The notes under the pieces are model-generated. The model saw only the letters and a list, made by a program, of their open reading frames with translations, was not told the origin of the DNA and did no database searches. Positions 53,938 through 64,000 of a stretch of DNA of 64,000 nt are shown here, piece by piece (position 1 is the first letter of the stretch; each line of letters opens with the position of its first letter). The translations under genes and the position numbers were made by a program. This stretch comes from Acanthopleura granulata (lineage: Eukaryota; Mollusca; Polyplacophora; Chitonida; Chitonidae): positions 2,774,639-2,838,638 of the forward strand of contig JABBOT010000029.1 of NCBI GenBank assembly GCA_016165875.1. The letters are read 5' to 3'.

Positions 53938-54065
53938 AAGCTGCGTCGGTGGCCTAGTTAGAGCGTTGGCCTCGAGGTCGGGGGGATCCGGGAAAGATCC
54001 GGAATCAATCCCGAGTCGGGTTATACCAAAGATTTTAAAAATGGTAGTTGCACTGAGAGGTTAGA
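53938..54065 (+). mobile_element. tRNA-derived SINE head
   Basis: 'cggtggcctagttagagcg' is a tRNA-like A box and 'ggaatcaatcccgagtcggg' a B-box-like segment. Looks like a SINE rather than a tRNA gene because no cloverleaf acceptor stem closes. Confidence 0.65.
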
Positions 54066-57000
54066 GCAAGAAAACATGACTGGTGTCAGTATAATGTGAC
54101 TTGGTGGGATGTCATGTCTGGTGTCTTCGGCATGGTGTTCCTGTGGCGGCAGCACGTGAGCGGCATGGACTCTCAGGTTTGCAGGTGAAGGAGACCGGAG
54201 TAAACCATCTCCCTTCGTCAGTTACCAGACCACTCTCTTACCCAATCTTTGTATCAAAAATGCATGTATAACCCAATTTACATCAATATGAAGTAAACGA
54301 TCTCCGACATCCTCCTCTGTATAATTTCATGTTTTCTTGCACTCTGGTCCCTTTTTAAATGAATCTCCTGTAAGAAGATAGAAAGCCCATAGATTTCAGC
54401 AATTTCATCGACGAATGTGGCAGACATGAGCTGATAAAACTTCTTCAGTACGGCGTTACCGAGGAGATAAATACTAAATATTCAGTTCTTTGCTGATTAA
54501 GAAGAGTCCTAAATGTAACGTAACCCTATCTCACTAGATGGGATATCTTTTGGTAGAATTGTTAAATTTAGTTGCTTGCTGCACTTCAGCATTTTCTCAG
54601 GATCGCAGGCTTTCGCGTATGTTGGGCCTTGACGCTGGGTAGTTGGTGCTATTCTTTCGCCACAGCTCCTCTTTAAACAAGGTGGCTTTGATGAGGGTGG
54701 AGCTAATAAATAAGACTGCCTCAGGATAGAATTGGTAAACACTTTCGGATAACATGTGGAAATAATTAACGAATGCATACCGAAACATCAGATTCCAGTA
54801 TTAAACTTGCTAGGAGGCATGGATTAGACTCCTCAATTCAATTCGACATGCGATATAAATTTGCTCACCTGGACTGCATTTAAAAGTTAACATGGCATAG
54901 CCTGTTGGATAGATGGATTTCTCTATAAAAAACAAGACCCCAGATGTCCTGCGCCAAAGAAAATGTGCAAATCTACATCTTTATCAGACTGACTTTTGGG
55001 ACTTCCCAATAATCTGCCAGCCAGTTCTTGTCTATATTCCGTGATGATGATCGAGTTTGGATTGAACCATGGAATATACCACGCTTATAGGAAGCTTACC
55101 CGCTACACATTGTAGTGCAGTTATAACCATTTGACCACAATCTATATCATTTGTTTTTAATTATTGTACCTATCCCATACACATGTAAACCACGTGTAAA
55201 TGAAGAAACTGGATAATATTAATAGGCCGGATTTTCCCGTTTATATGTGACCAATTGCCAACTATTGGAGTCGTCGTTTTATATGGATTTACGCTCTCTT
55301 CTGTGCAGTTATTTATATTGTAACAAACTCGTGTCCTTGGACAATCTGTCAAGACCGAGCCCTCTGAAGAAGTCTGGGTCCTCTGTTGTAGATGGCGAAG
55401 GACTCTAGGGTTGGTTCTTCAGTGGTAAGTGTCCGAGCACTCCATGCAAGCGCATGGCTTCTCACTTGGAACTGGTTCACCCTGAGCTTCTCGGATCAGG
55501 TTCGTGGCTTCTAGGCCTCGGTCCGCTGAAATAATTAAGTAGTTTGTCATAGTCGAGTCCGCTTAAGCCTCGTAAATCTCCCGCCATATGAAATTGTCAT
55601 TCCCGGCCAACTATTTACTCATCCCAACCTCGCTCCTGATAGATACTTGAATTCTTGGCCCGTGTATTTTCTTCAAAATGTTTTCCTGTATGAAAAAACG
55701 ATAAATCATAATTCATCATTATCCGGACGTATTTAGAGGTACCAAGCTGTCCACGAGTGGGTGGGGAAACAATGACAATTATGACGAATGAGTCGGCGGT
55801 ATAGATTGGCAGCTTTCCCGCGGGGAGAGGGGGGAATGACTGTGTGATAGAGGGTTCTGTTTAGACTATAATAGCTTGGCCAAGACGAGTTTCAAATTTG
55901 GACGCAGGCCTACATCGAATATGAAGTCCTCTGCACAGGGTTCCAGAGTTCCAGTGCGGCAGAACTGCACCCCAAGATTTGTAACTGTAATGTAATTGAG
56001 TGAACCATCATACCTGGTGTCTTCGGCATGGAGCGCCAATGAGGCAACAAGATGAAGGGATAGGCCATGTACTGCATGGCATTGTCACTATGTTGGGAAT
56101 GCAAAGTAATTGGTCATTTCTGGTGTCACCGGAATTTCGTTACACTGAGGCAGCACAAGACCAACCAAGATTATGGACCCGTTCTGTGACATGACCAAAC
56201 TGTGGCGAACGCAAACAAACAAATAGGAAAATATTGTGGCCTAAATTCCACCGATTTAAGAAATGTCAACACAAAAGTTTTTCAATTACACGAGGTTATT
56301 ATTTTGTCAGATCCATCATTAAGACACAATAAATAAGCGTATATCAGTCACACTCAGTACATAACGTGTGGGTGTGTACGGTTGTACTTCTCACACAAGG
56401 CTGTACCCATCTTTACACAGGTACACATACATATACAACATTCAGTTTACACGTGGGCAGACAATAAGCAGGAACACCCAATTCTTTGACGGGCACCATT
56501 AAACCACGGTTTGTGGAATTATTTTGTGGCTTCTTTAAAATAAAGTAGGTGCCAGAAAATTAGGTGTATACATCCGTACAAGTAGGCGGTGTATCTGTTT
56601 ACAACTCAGAGGATTGGTAAAGTTATAACCGACAACGTCAACACCTTAGACTGGACCCTTCTGCTCCTCCATCACTCCATCCACCTATTTGCATTTGAAG
56701 CGTTTCCCACAGGCTTACGGGAATTCAAGAGAAGACATCAATCACGAAAACCAGTAAATTCTTATAAAAATATATATGTTTGTGCATGGTGTTATGATGG
56801 TAGCATAGTAAGATGCAGATTGAACAGCTCCAAATAGGTTGCATCCAAGAATCGGAAATTAAAATCAAGTGGAACGTGACTATTTGATTTTGTATTTCAT
56901 CTATTCTGAGACTGATGGAAAATAAATAATTTAAAAAAGAAGAAAAACAGGCTTTCCATTGTGAAAACGCCTCTCAAAACGTTTCAAAAAATAAATACAT

Positions 57001-57415
57001 AAAACCATGTTGTATATCAATTTTCTATACAAATATGATTCATTCATAAAACTGGTAATACAAGAGTGTAGATCATATCTCGTGCGTTTACTGTGGTCAG
57101 CGTTACACGTTTGTCCTATACAATAACACATTTTCCAGTCGTTACGGAAACGTGTAAGTTAAAATACTGTACGACCATTCTTGCAAGCAGCTTCCTGTAT
57201 AAGAAAAAATATTGTTTACATCCCATAGATATACACAGTTGCATAATCTAATAGTAGCACTCCAATACTGAATGAAAATCTTACAGTTAATGATAAATTT
57301 ATTAGTGTGCTTTGTAGCTGTATGCTAGAAAATCGTTGAACCGGGTTACCTGCAGGTGGCGGGCTTGCAGTTATTTCTTCCTTCGTAAATGTGTTTAGTT
57401 CATGTTTTTGACAGC

Positions 57416-57562
57416 GATCACTTTCTTGGGCGGAGGAAACCGGGTTCTGAAAATCCACAGGATGTCAGTCTGCGCTGGAATTGAACCCACAGTGACCGAT
57501 TTGTTGAGAGCGTTCTGGGTTGTGGTACTCACTCGGCCACGGAGCATCCCCACCCCCATCCC
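57416..57562 (-). mobile_element. tRNA-derived SINE, antisense
   Basis: On the - strand it begins with 'ctccgtggccgagtgagta' (A box) and has 'gtgggttcaattccagc' (B box), then 'cggtttcctccgccca', a piece also found in other local SINEs. It lies within 500 nt downstream of the GPCR stop and may be in its 3' UTR. Confidence 0.75.
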
Positions 57563-57877
57563 CATGACAGATGCACAAAGGATTGTTGTAGAAATGTTCT
57601 GACCACAAAGGTGTGAAATACTTGAAACCTCAACCAGTCATCGCATGAAGAGATTCCTGTCGCCTTCTTTCAACAGTCATACTTGTTGACTGCCTTTTAG
57701 ATCTGTGAATGTGACACTTACAATAAATGACTAGTAAACAGTGTGATGACTTAAGTGCTGGTCACATAACCCGCGTGTCGGTACGTACCGACGTTATACC
57801 TGTGACAGAAAAATGACTCAAACCCCATCGCCCCCCCCCCTTCCCCCCGCCACGCGGACTTTTCAGGGAGTTGAGAC

Positions 57878-59053
57878 TCACGAACTAGACTGACTCAAGG
57901 TTGTGGAAGACTTCTTTTTGCAGCAAGGGAACAGACGTTGTATCTGTGTGAAGACGAGCCGCCTGAAGTTTACATTAAGGAAGCTGTAGAGAACTGGGTT
58001 GACAGCACTGTTCATGAGATAGGACTTCACAGAGAATTTGTAAACGACTTCCTCGGCGGGAGACAAATTCTTCTCAAAGTCGGTGATGAAACTTCGGAGT
58101 AACATGACGACGAGGAAGGGCAGGAAGCTGATGACAAAGGCCAGGGTGACGGCGAACAGCACCAGGGTGGTACGTCGGGGTTTCATGTTTGTCTTCAGGG
58201 TGGATTTCGGTCTGGGGGTGCCGTGCTTGGCGTGAGGGGAGTCGGTGGATAGCGCATAGCTGCTGTCCTCCGCAGAGCTGAGTCGCCGACACCGCCCATC
58301 CTCCGTCTTTCTCCACTGGTCCCGGCTGGGCCTCTTGCCGATCCGGGACGCCTTCCTCCGCCACACCTCGACGCCGATCAGGATGTATAGCACCGTGAGG
58401 AACGCCAAGCTCACCACAAAGATCAATCCCCAGAACCCGTACCACAGCTTTGGGAATATCGTCCCCTTCATCTCGTCCGTCGTGGAGCAGTCGACTCCGG
58501 TCAAACACGGAATTCCGGTCTCCGCAGTTTTCCGGCCGAATATGATGGCCGTGGGCCATGAAACTATGAAGGAGAAAATTATAGCCCCGAGACAGAGACG
58601 ACGGGTCTTCTTAGAGGAGAAGACCTTGGAGATGTTACAGATGCGGTAATACCTGTCAAAAGCCACCTCGATGAGGATGAGAGCTGAGGCGATGGTGGTT
58701 GCGGATTCGGAGTAGCGCAGAAGTTTGCAGGCTGCAGGAGAGTTGAACATGTAGGGGTACCTGAGGTCGGCGATCTCCGTGGGCATTCCGACCACGCAGC
58801 TAATCATGTCCAGCACGGCCAGAGAGAGGATGAAAAAATCCGAGGATCCTTTGCGAGTTTTGGAACAGTACACCAAACATACTAACAGGTTGCCAATTGT
58901 CCCAACAACCAAGAGAATCCCGATGTATATAATTACAGGGAGATAGAGTAGAGCCTTATCGTCATTGACCTCAATAAGCAAGGCACGGCTATTGTTTGGT
59001 GCGACACAGGCCGAAAAATTCAACTGCAAGGCATCTTCTGTCAAAGGCGACAT
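57878..59053 (-). CDS. Class A (rhodopsin-family) G protein-coupled receptor, probably peptide-type
   Basis: A plasma-membrane receptor of 391 residues. The start ATG at 59053 was chosen because an intron acceptor ('ttccttgcag') lies at 59122-59131 and reading further upstream enters intron. Two N-glycosylation sites (NFS 12, NNS 20) precede seven membrane segments: TM1 37-62 with GN, TM2 72-93 (LAVLD), TM3 from Cys109 to DRY 133-135, TM4 153-172, TM5 205-227, a long basic and Ser-rich third loop 228-294, TM6 295-319 and TM7 338-360 with NSAVNPVLY. ECL2 has Cys183 and Cys189; one should pair with Cys109. PCC at 376-378 is a likely palmitoylation site. TM6 reads FVISFLP, with Phe replacing the usual Trp of the CWxP switch. 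General layout recalls orexin/cholecystokinin-like peptide receptors, but the ligand and subfamily are not identifiable. Confidence 0.93.
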   Translation of the reverse strand: MSPLTEDALQLNFSACVAPNNSRALLIEVNDDKALLYLPVIIYIGILLVVGTIGNLLVCLVYCSKTRKGSSDFFILSLAVLDMISCVVGMPTEIADLRYPYMFNSPAACKLLRYSESATTIASALILIEVAFDRYYRICNISKVFSSKKTRRLCLGAIIFSFIVSWPTAIIFGRKTAETGIPCLTGVDCSTTDEMKGTIFPKLWYGFWGLIFVVSLAFLTVLYILIGVEVWRRKASRIGKRPSRDQWRKTEDGRCRRLSSAEDSSYALSTDSPHAKHGTPRPKSTLKTNMKPRRTTLVLFAVTLAFVISFLPFLVVMLLRSFITDFEKNLSPAEEVVYKFSVKSYLMNSAVNPVLYSFLNVNFRRLVFTQIQRLFPCCKKKSSTTLSQSSS

Positions 59054-59121
59054 CTTGGCTTCCTTAAGATACGTCCTTGAGCTCTCTAGAATTACACCTT
59101 CGCCATAACTTCGTCTGTGGG
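59054..59121 (-). other. 5' UTR part of the GPCR coding exon
   Basis: Sequence between the inferred splice acceptor (AG at 59122-59123 on the + axis) and the ATG at 59053. It is open in the GPCR frame (RRSYGEGVILE and on), so a longer N terminus from an upstream exon is possible. No upstream exon was found in the window. Confidence 0.5.
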
Positions 59122-59964
59122 CTGCAAGGAAAGGAAAACACCATAAATTAATAGGTATTAAAAACACAGTTACATTCTTACATAAAGGTTAAATTTGTTG
59201 ACCGTCTTACGTAAACACTATTCACTTTTAAAGCCTTTTGCGGAAAACCAATCATCAAAGAGAACATATTCTACTATTACAATCACCCAAAGAACCAACT
59301 CCTTGCCGGGTTAGAGTAAAACTATCTCACTCTTAATAAAGCTTTTGTTTGACGTCTAGCCCACTAGGCCTTCTAGGTCAAGGCCTTATTGGGCTGACGC
59401 CGATCTCTTCCTCACGTTGTAACAATTGTTGCTTGTTAATAGGTACATGTATAGCCTTTGTTAATTTTTATTTCTTTCATAGTTTTGTGAAAGACAATCC
59501 GACTTGTATGAAATAATGTTCCGTATTGTGGATTATGGCGTTCTCATCTGTGTGAATGAGTGTTCTTCGTTGTGGGAATTAGCGTAATCCCGGTTGTCAG
59601 AATGGGTGACACACAACTGGGTTGGCAGTTGTTTGGGAAAACTGCTATTCGTTTACTTGGTGTCTTAAAAAAGTGGTGTACGAAAGTTAAATGCCATGCT
59701 AAAATTCATGTTGGTAACTTCACCCGAATTTTCACTTTTGGTCGCCTGGTACTGATTCCTTCCGATCTAAGCGTCTCAACCGACATTCGTAAACCAGCCG
59801 TCAAACAAAATGGGCGTTCCGGGTGAATAATGGCAAATGCAGGTTCCAAAACAACATGTAACACAAACTACAATAACGAATAAAGTGCATAAAGTAAGAA
59901 ATCAGTACCGGATTCCTGCAGAGAAAAGAAGTCAACAATTTCCATTGTTGCGGGGTGGTAAAAT

Positions 59965-60172
59965 TAAAAGCACCCCGCAATTATCAAGGTACTAGACCAT
60001 TGAGGTTGCGTGTTCGAATCCAGCTCTCGCTGATTTTCGCGGCTTTGTCAGGTATCTGCTGGAGGTGAGCATTTTACTCCAGGCACTTCGGTTTTCTCCG
60101 CCCATAAACCTGATCGCCGTGATATCAGTTAAAACTTCCTGAGAACGGCATTAATCACCAATCAATCATTCG
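59965..60172 (+). mobile_element. tRNA-derived SINE
   Basis: B box 'gcgtgttcgaatccagc', body 'gcacttcggttttctccgcc' and 3' end 'ctgatcgccgtgatatcagt' with 'cggcattaatcaccaatcaa' match the local family. The A box is degraded. Confidence 0.75.
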
Positions 60173-60426
60173 GTTGCTATTTGAGAAACATTGTCTCCAT
60201 GGGGAGCTGGATCCACGCGAGACATTACTTTCTTTTTTCTGAAAATAGATTCTGAAAGCCACATGGGTAGAAATAAGTTCGCCCTATTGAAGCACGAGCT
60301 CTGTGTTCATCCTCAGACATCAGTAAATGGTAGCACAATTGACAAATGTACTGTTCTTCTGATAGTTTCAAAAATCGATTTACCCCGAAAGATTAATATA
60401 TTCCACTGACATATACACACCAGTGG

Positions 60427-60560
60427 CACTCGCTAGACGAGTTATCTAACGGATTCTCCGTAAAAATGACTCGTCTCTGACCAGTTTCGTCTCAGGCTCG
60501 AATCCACTTACAGCTGATCATGCGCGGCCTTAAACAAAGGGGTTTGCCAGTGTCAGTTAC
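60427..60560 (+). mobile_element. SINE head fragment
   Basis: 'gtggcactcgctagacgag' (A-box-like) and 'caggctcgaatccact' (B-box-like) 75 nt apart. The 3' end is not of the usual type. Confidence 0.5.
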
Positions 60561-63500
60561 TTAACGACGTGTCCTCTTCATCCATGCTGTGCCCAGTTTT
60601 TACATGTAATGGAGGAAAAAGACCGATTTTGTGTGAACATGAATGTGTCATCTTCACAGTCTGCCAACAGTGACAGATCAGAAGCAGGTGTGAGCAAACA
60701 CAGCCCTGCTAAACCGTTTACACGTGAACTACCTGTTACAACACGTTCGAGAAACGCTGCTCTCAACGCGCAAGGGAAGTGCGCGCATGTCCGCGTCCTC
60801 CAGAGCGGAATTCTTAGAATGACAATGGACAGGAAGTACAGCCTGTCGGCCGAGCTTATGGTGAATTGCATCTCCATTTTCGAGGTTGAAATATTCCGAC
60901 TTTTTCCAACTTTATTTTTTTGTCCTGAACCACGTGTTAGGAACGTTTTTACCCACGCTTCATCTATTTTCATATCCCCATCTGTCAAGGTTAATATCAT
61001 CTGACAGATAATTACTAACCCATTCTGTAAACGCTTTTGCTTTCAAATTCACAGTAGTTTTAGATTGTAAGGTTCTAATTATGGGCATACATTTTTGTCT
61101 TCTTCTGTATTCACCAATAACCAAAACTGTTCAATCTATTTATGATGTGTACAAATTCAGTGATGGAGGGACTATTCCAGTCTCAAACCTGATGACTTCA
61201 TCGAATTTTATATTGTCAGTATGATCGGTAAACACCAACTTCGAATCACACAAGAGTGACATGTTGCATAGCAATGTTATCAATGGTCTGTATCTTCACA
61301 CTTTATCTGCCTTCACTCACTCGTGACCGTTTGTGACAAGGTGTCTGAAGGTTATACATGCGCAGTTCAAATGGGTCCGATCGGAAACCAGATTCCAAGA
61401 CGATACTGGTAAAGTGCTGTATTTTCTGCAGCGAGTAGCCTATAACCCACCCAGCAAGGTTTGTTCTTAAGCCTCACGTATTAGGTGTATTGCTTGTATC
61501 ATACATAACCACATTAAATGTTCAACCCGGAAGTAGCCAGCAGCAATAGCGACAGCGCTGCAAGGCCCAGATATTTAATTGTATTATCACAAGATCAGAT
61601 TTATATATACCTGAAACCCGTATCTCTTGGCATTTTCTTACCAGCGAATCAGTTTTGCGTCGAGGATTTTCTCTTTGCCACCAGATATTGTATCATGCGC
61701 AGACGCCATAGCGCAGACATACACAGACCATGAAGGAGCGTTCGGATGATTCAGTTATACTATTATTAAAGGTGTGCATGCCAAATGGCGATACCTATCG
61801 CCTGTTATCTTTACGGGAGAGAAACTGCCATCAATCAGCCAATGCAGGTATTAGTGAGTCAGCTTCACGCTCCGCGGGGATGCTTACGGGAGTTCCCCAG
61901 AAAATATACGTCAGTATATACACGCTATCCATCCAAGACGAATCCACACGAAGGACATATTTAGATATTATCTTGCACTGAAGAACTGTACGTAATTTTA
62001 CCTCACGACACGCTTAATAGCTTCCAAGGCTACAACGGAGTGTCTTTATCACACAGAAAATTCCGAGAAAAGCACTAGATAAAGTTGCCATGTGCAGGAC
62101 AAACTGTCGTCGAGTCTTACATGTTATAAGCGTAAAGTGTTTCAACCCGGTTATGTGAGAAAATAATCTTAAAGAAATCATTATACCCTAATATTAAGAG
62201 GATAAAACCGAGCATAAATCGGAAAGCGGCAATTTTATTCATGTAAGTTACAAGAAGATTGCATTGGCAAACAGACAGCACAAACAGGTTTTACAAATTC
62301 ATGTATAATATCGCATTTTCCTAAAGAATTACCACTGATTTGGCTTATATTAAACCACACGACACTGCTTCCGTCATGCACACCCATGTCGACTACACCC
62401 TGACACACCACAAAACATAGATTTCCAGGCACACGACATAAGCATGCTAATACACCAATATTTCACATTTCACTCGTCAGTATTAATCTGCCTTATATAT
62501 TAATTATAACTACTTTCTCTTCTCAGCTAAACATGTATACATTATATCTATAAGAATCGTACAGAGCACCAAATGGATAGCCAGACTTGCTGCTGTGTAA
62601 TGCGAACTGCATTCTTATTATTAGCAATATTGTTCAAAGAACATTAGCAATGCACCTTTATATCTACACTGCCGATGACTAGAGCTCAAGAAGACTTAAA
62701 CTACACATGTCCATTTCCGGCCATTTGCGCAGTGATTATCAGGCCATTTTAATGACAATGACTTTAAAGCTTTCTAGAAAACCTTGTGAATAATATATAT
62801 TTAATGTTCCAATTAATAGTCTGATTTTTTGGCGGGATTTCACATAACGTATTGCGTGTTTTCAACATAACCTTTCATACAAATTTCTGAGCCTTACAAA
62901 TACACACAAATAAAACAGAATATATTATTCTATAGATTCTCATTTGAAACCCCAGACGATTACATACATTCGTCACAGATGTGCACTTTATATTTGCACA
63001 TTATAAGCATAAGCCACGAAACATTTGATTCAGAATGGAATGTAAAATTTCCCTTATAGTGGGTTAGATTTCGCAACGCTGGCAAGCTTTACGAATTACG
63101 CTGGACATATTACTGACGAAAGTCCAGGGTCAAATCGGACGAAGACAATGAAAGGTGATCTGACAAATACAAATCTGCCAGAAGGTCAAGGCCACGTACG
63201 GTACATCCAAAACACGGAACCGCATCCTGAAGCGGACACATATTTGCGTAGGTCTTCAGCGATCTATGTTCTGTTCTACTATCGAGATGCGACACCCATT
63301 TGATTATGTATGTTAAACAATTACAACTGATGGAGTTTGCAGACAGTAGTCATTCATTATGCAGAAAGGTCGGTTTTACCACATAAGCCTGTGCAACAAA
63401 GTAAATTGCTCGCCGATTTAACTTTTGAAGGATAACTATTGTGCTTTACTATCGGCACTCCTTCTGCTTGGACGTTATATCACAGATTTCCATGTGTAAC

Positions 63501-63852
63501 GTACCCTAATGTCTGGCTTTTCTGAAAATCTCCGAAATTCACACCTGTTCATTTAGATATACTTTTATGGTTTCAACTTGTCGCTCTTTTTTTATTAGTT
63601 GTTCACCAGTCAAAGTCTACAAAGCGCCAACATCCCACAAGAGTGTCTTAAAAGTTTCCTAGCACTCTCTTTTGGCAGCAGGCGTCTGTTTCGCCAAGAG
63701 TTCTAATTATATCTGACACCTTGAACATGTTAGCTTTATTTTCGAGAGGATACCGGAGATTCGCCCTCAAGACATAAATATCAGGTATATATTGCACAAA
63801 AGTTCGGCCTGTTCATTGCGACGACGCGACCATTATCAACAGCTAAAGCCCT

Positions 63853-64000
63853 CTACACGTTTGATTTCGAGACGTTCAGCTGTTTAGCGTCTTTATTCCG
63901 ACAGCAGCCCATTGCTCTGTGGATTTGTTTGCCAACAAGGCGCCGGAAGTTTTCATTTAAGAAACTATAAATAACTGGATTGACGGCGCTATTGATAAAG
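63853..64000 (-). CDS. Second class A GPCR, C-terminal fragment (cut by window edge)
   Basis: Last 48 codons and stop. The sequence 'FINSAVNPVIYSFLNENFRR' is the end of TM7 with NPVIY and the start of helix 8; 'MGCCRN' is a probable palmitoylation site. It closely parallels the first receptor (NSAVNPVLYSFLNVNFRR, then FPCC), on the same strand about 4.7 kb away, so the two are tandem paralogues. The rest of the gene lies beyond 64000. Confidence 0.92.
   Translation of the reverse strand, partial: FINSAVNPVIYSFLNENFRRLVGKQIHRAMGCCRNKDAKQLNVSKSNV

Larger units (their letters stand above)
51154..57877. other. Intergenic region, no gene recognised
   Basis: Contains a SINE scrap near 51755-51785, a SINE head at 53938-54065, pieces of a second dispersed family (54110-54165, 56010-56055 and 56110-56165), and a CpG-richer patch at about 53340-53600. 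Open frames are short and unlike known proteins. Confidence 0.6.
59124..63852. other. Region between the two GPCRs, no gene recognised
   Basis: Holds SINE copies at 59965-60172 and 60427-60560, and a segment open on both strands (60578-61004) without recognised domains. The 5' non-coding exon of the first GPCR may lie here but could not be located. Confidence 0.55.

Noticed and set aside
53938..54020. tRNA gene
   Set aside because: A and B boxes are present but the acceptor stem does not close, and the sequence continues as SINE-like DNA.
58074..58649. 161-codon and 104-codon open frames overlapping the GPCR
   Set aside because: They are shadows of the GPCR, out of frame or on the opposite strand, caused by its higher GC content.
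57878..59167. GPCR start at the more upstream Met (59167)
   Set aside because: The first 15 or so residues run through an intron-like pyrimidine tract and a clear splice acceptor at 59122; the ATG at 59053 lies just before the glycosylated N terminus.

Overview
This is animal nuclear DNA. Coding sequence is split into many short exons with GT-AG introns, and about half of the intronic sequence I could interpret is transposon debris. The repeats suggest a marine invertebrate, most likely a lophotrochozoan (mollusc- or brachiopod-like). They include tRNA-derived SINEs ending in 'attcttgagtacggc...aataaataaa', a Ty3/gypsy element with integrase before reverse transcriptase, and a very high density of the palindrome TACATGTA. 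The species call is an inference; I cannot fix the phylum from sequence alone.

Layout. (1) 1-1900: a dead, internally deleted non-LTR retrotransposon. (2) 1900-3740: no gene seen. (3) 3740-3946: a compact promoter with two CCAAT boxes and an E2F-type site. (4) 3947 to 45259 (or 51153), + strand: one gene, the Fanconi anaemia core-complex subunit FANCA. I reconstructed 42 exons by eye. Every splice phase joins without a stop, giving 1487 codons, plus a probable 43rd terminal exon that brings the protein to 1508 residues. Human FANCA is 1455 residues and, as I recall, also has 43 exons. Introns carry a 0.7-kb TTAA-flanked MITE (intron 8), a 2.6-kb dead Ty3/gypsy element and two minisatellites (intron 16), two copies of an unnamed 0.6-kb repeat (introns 3 and 27) and many SINE fragments. 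(5) 51154-57877: no gene recognised; SINE fragments and one CpG-richer patch. (6) 57878-59121, - strand: a complete rhodopsin-class (class A) peptide-type GPCR in one coding exon. (7) 59122-63852: repeats only. (8) 63853-64000, - strand: the last 48 codons of a second, paralogous GPCR cut by the window edge, so the receptors form a tandem cluster.

Function. FANCA acts in the nucleus, in the FANCA-FANCG-FAAP20 part of the ubiquitin ligase complex that marks FANCD2/FANCI at DNA interstrand crosslinks. The E2F/CCAAT promoter fits an S-phase-linked repair gene. The GPCRs are unrelated membrane receptors and only neighbours. I found no clearly new biological system. The most interesting points are the near-complete FANCA gene with a putative GC-AG intron, an exon 4 acceptor next to a dispersed repeat, two competing C-termini, a cysteine-rich FANCA segment, the integrase-first retroelement and the receptor cluster.
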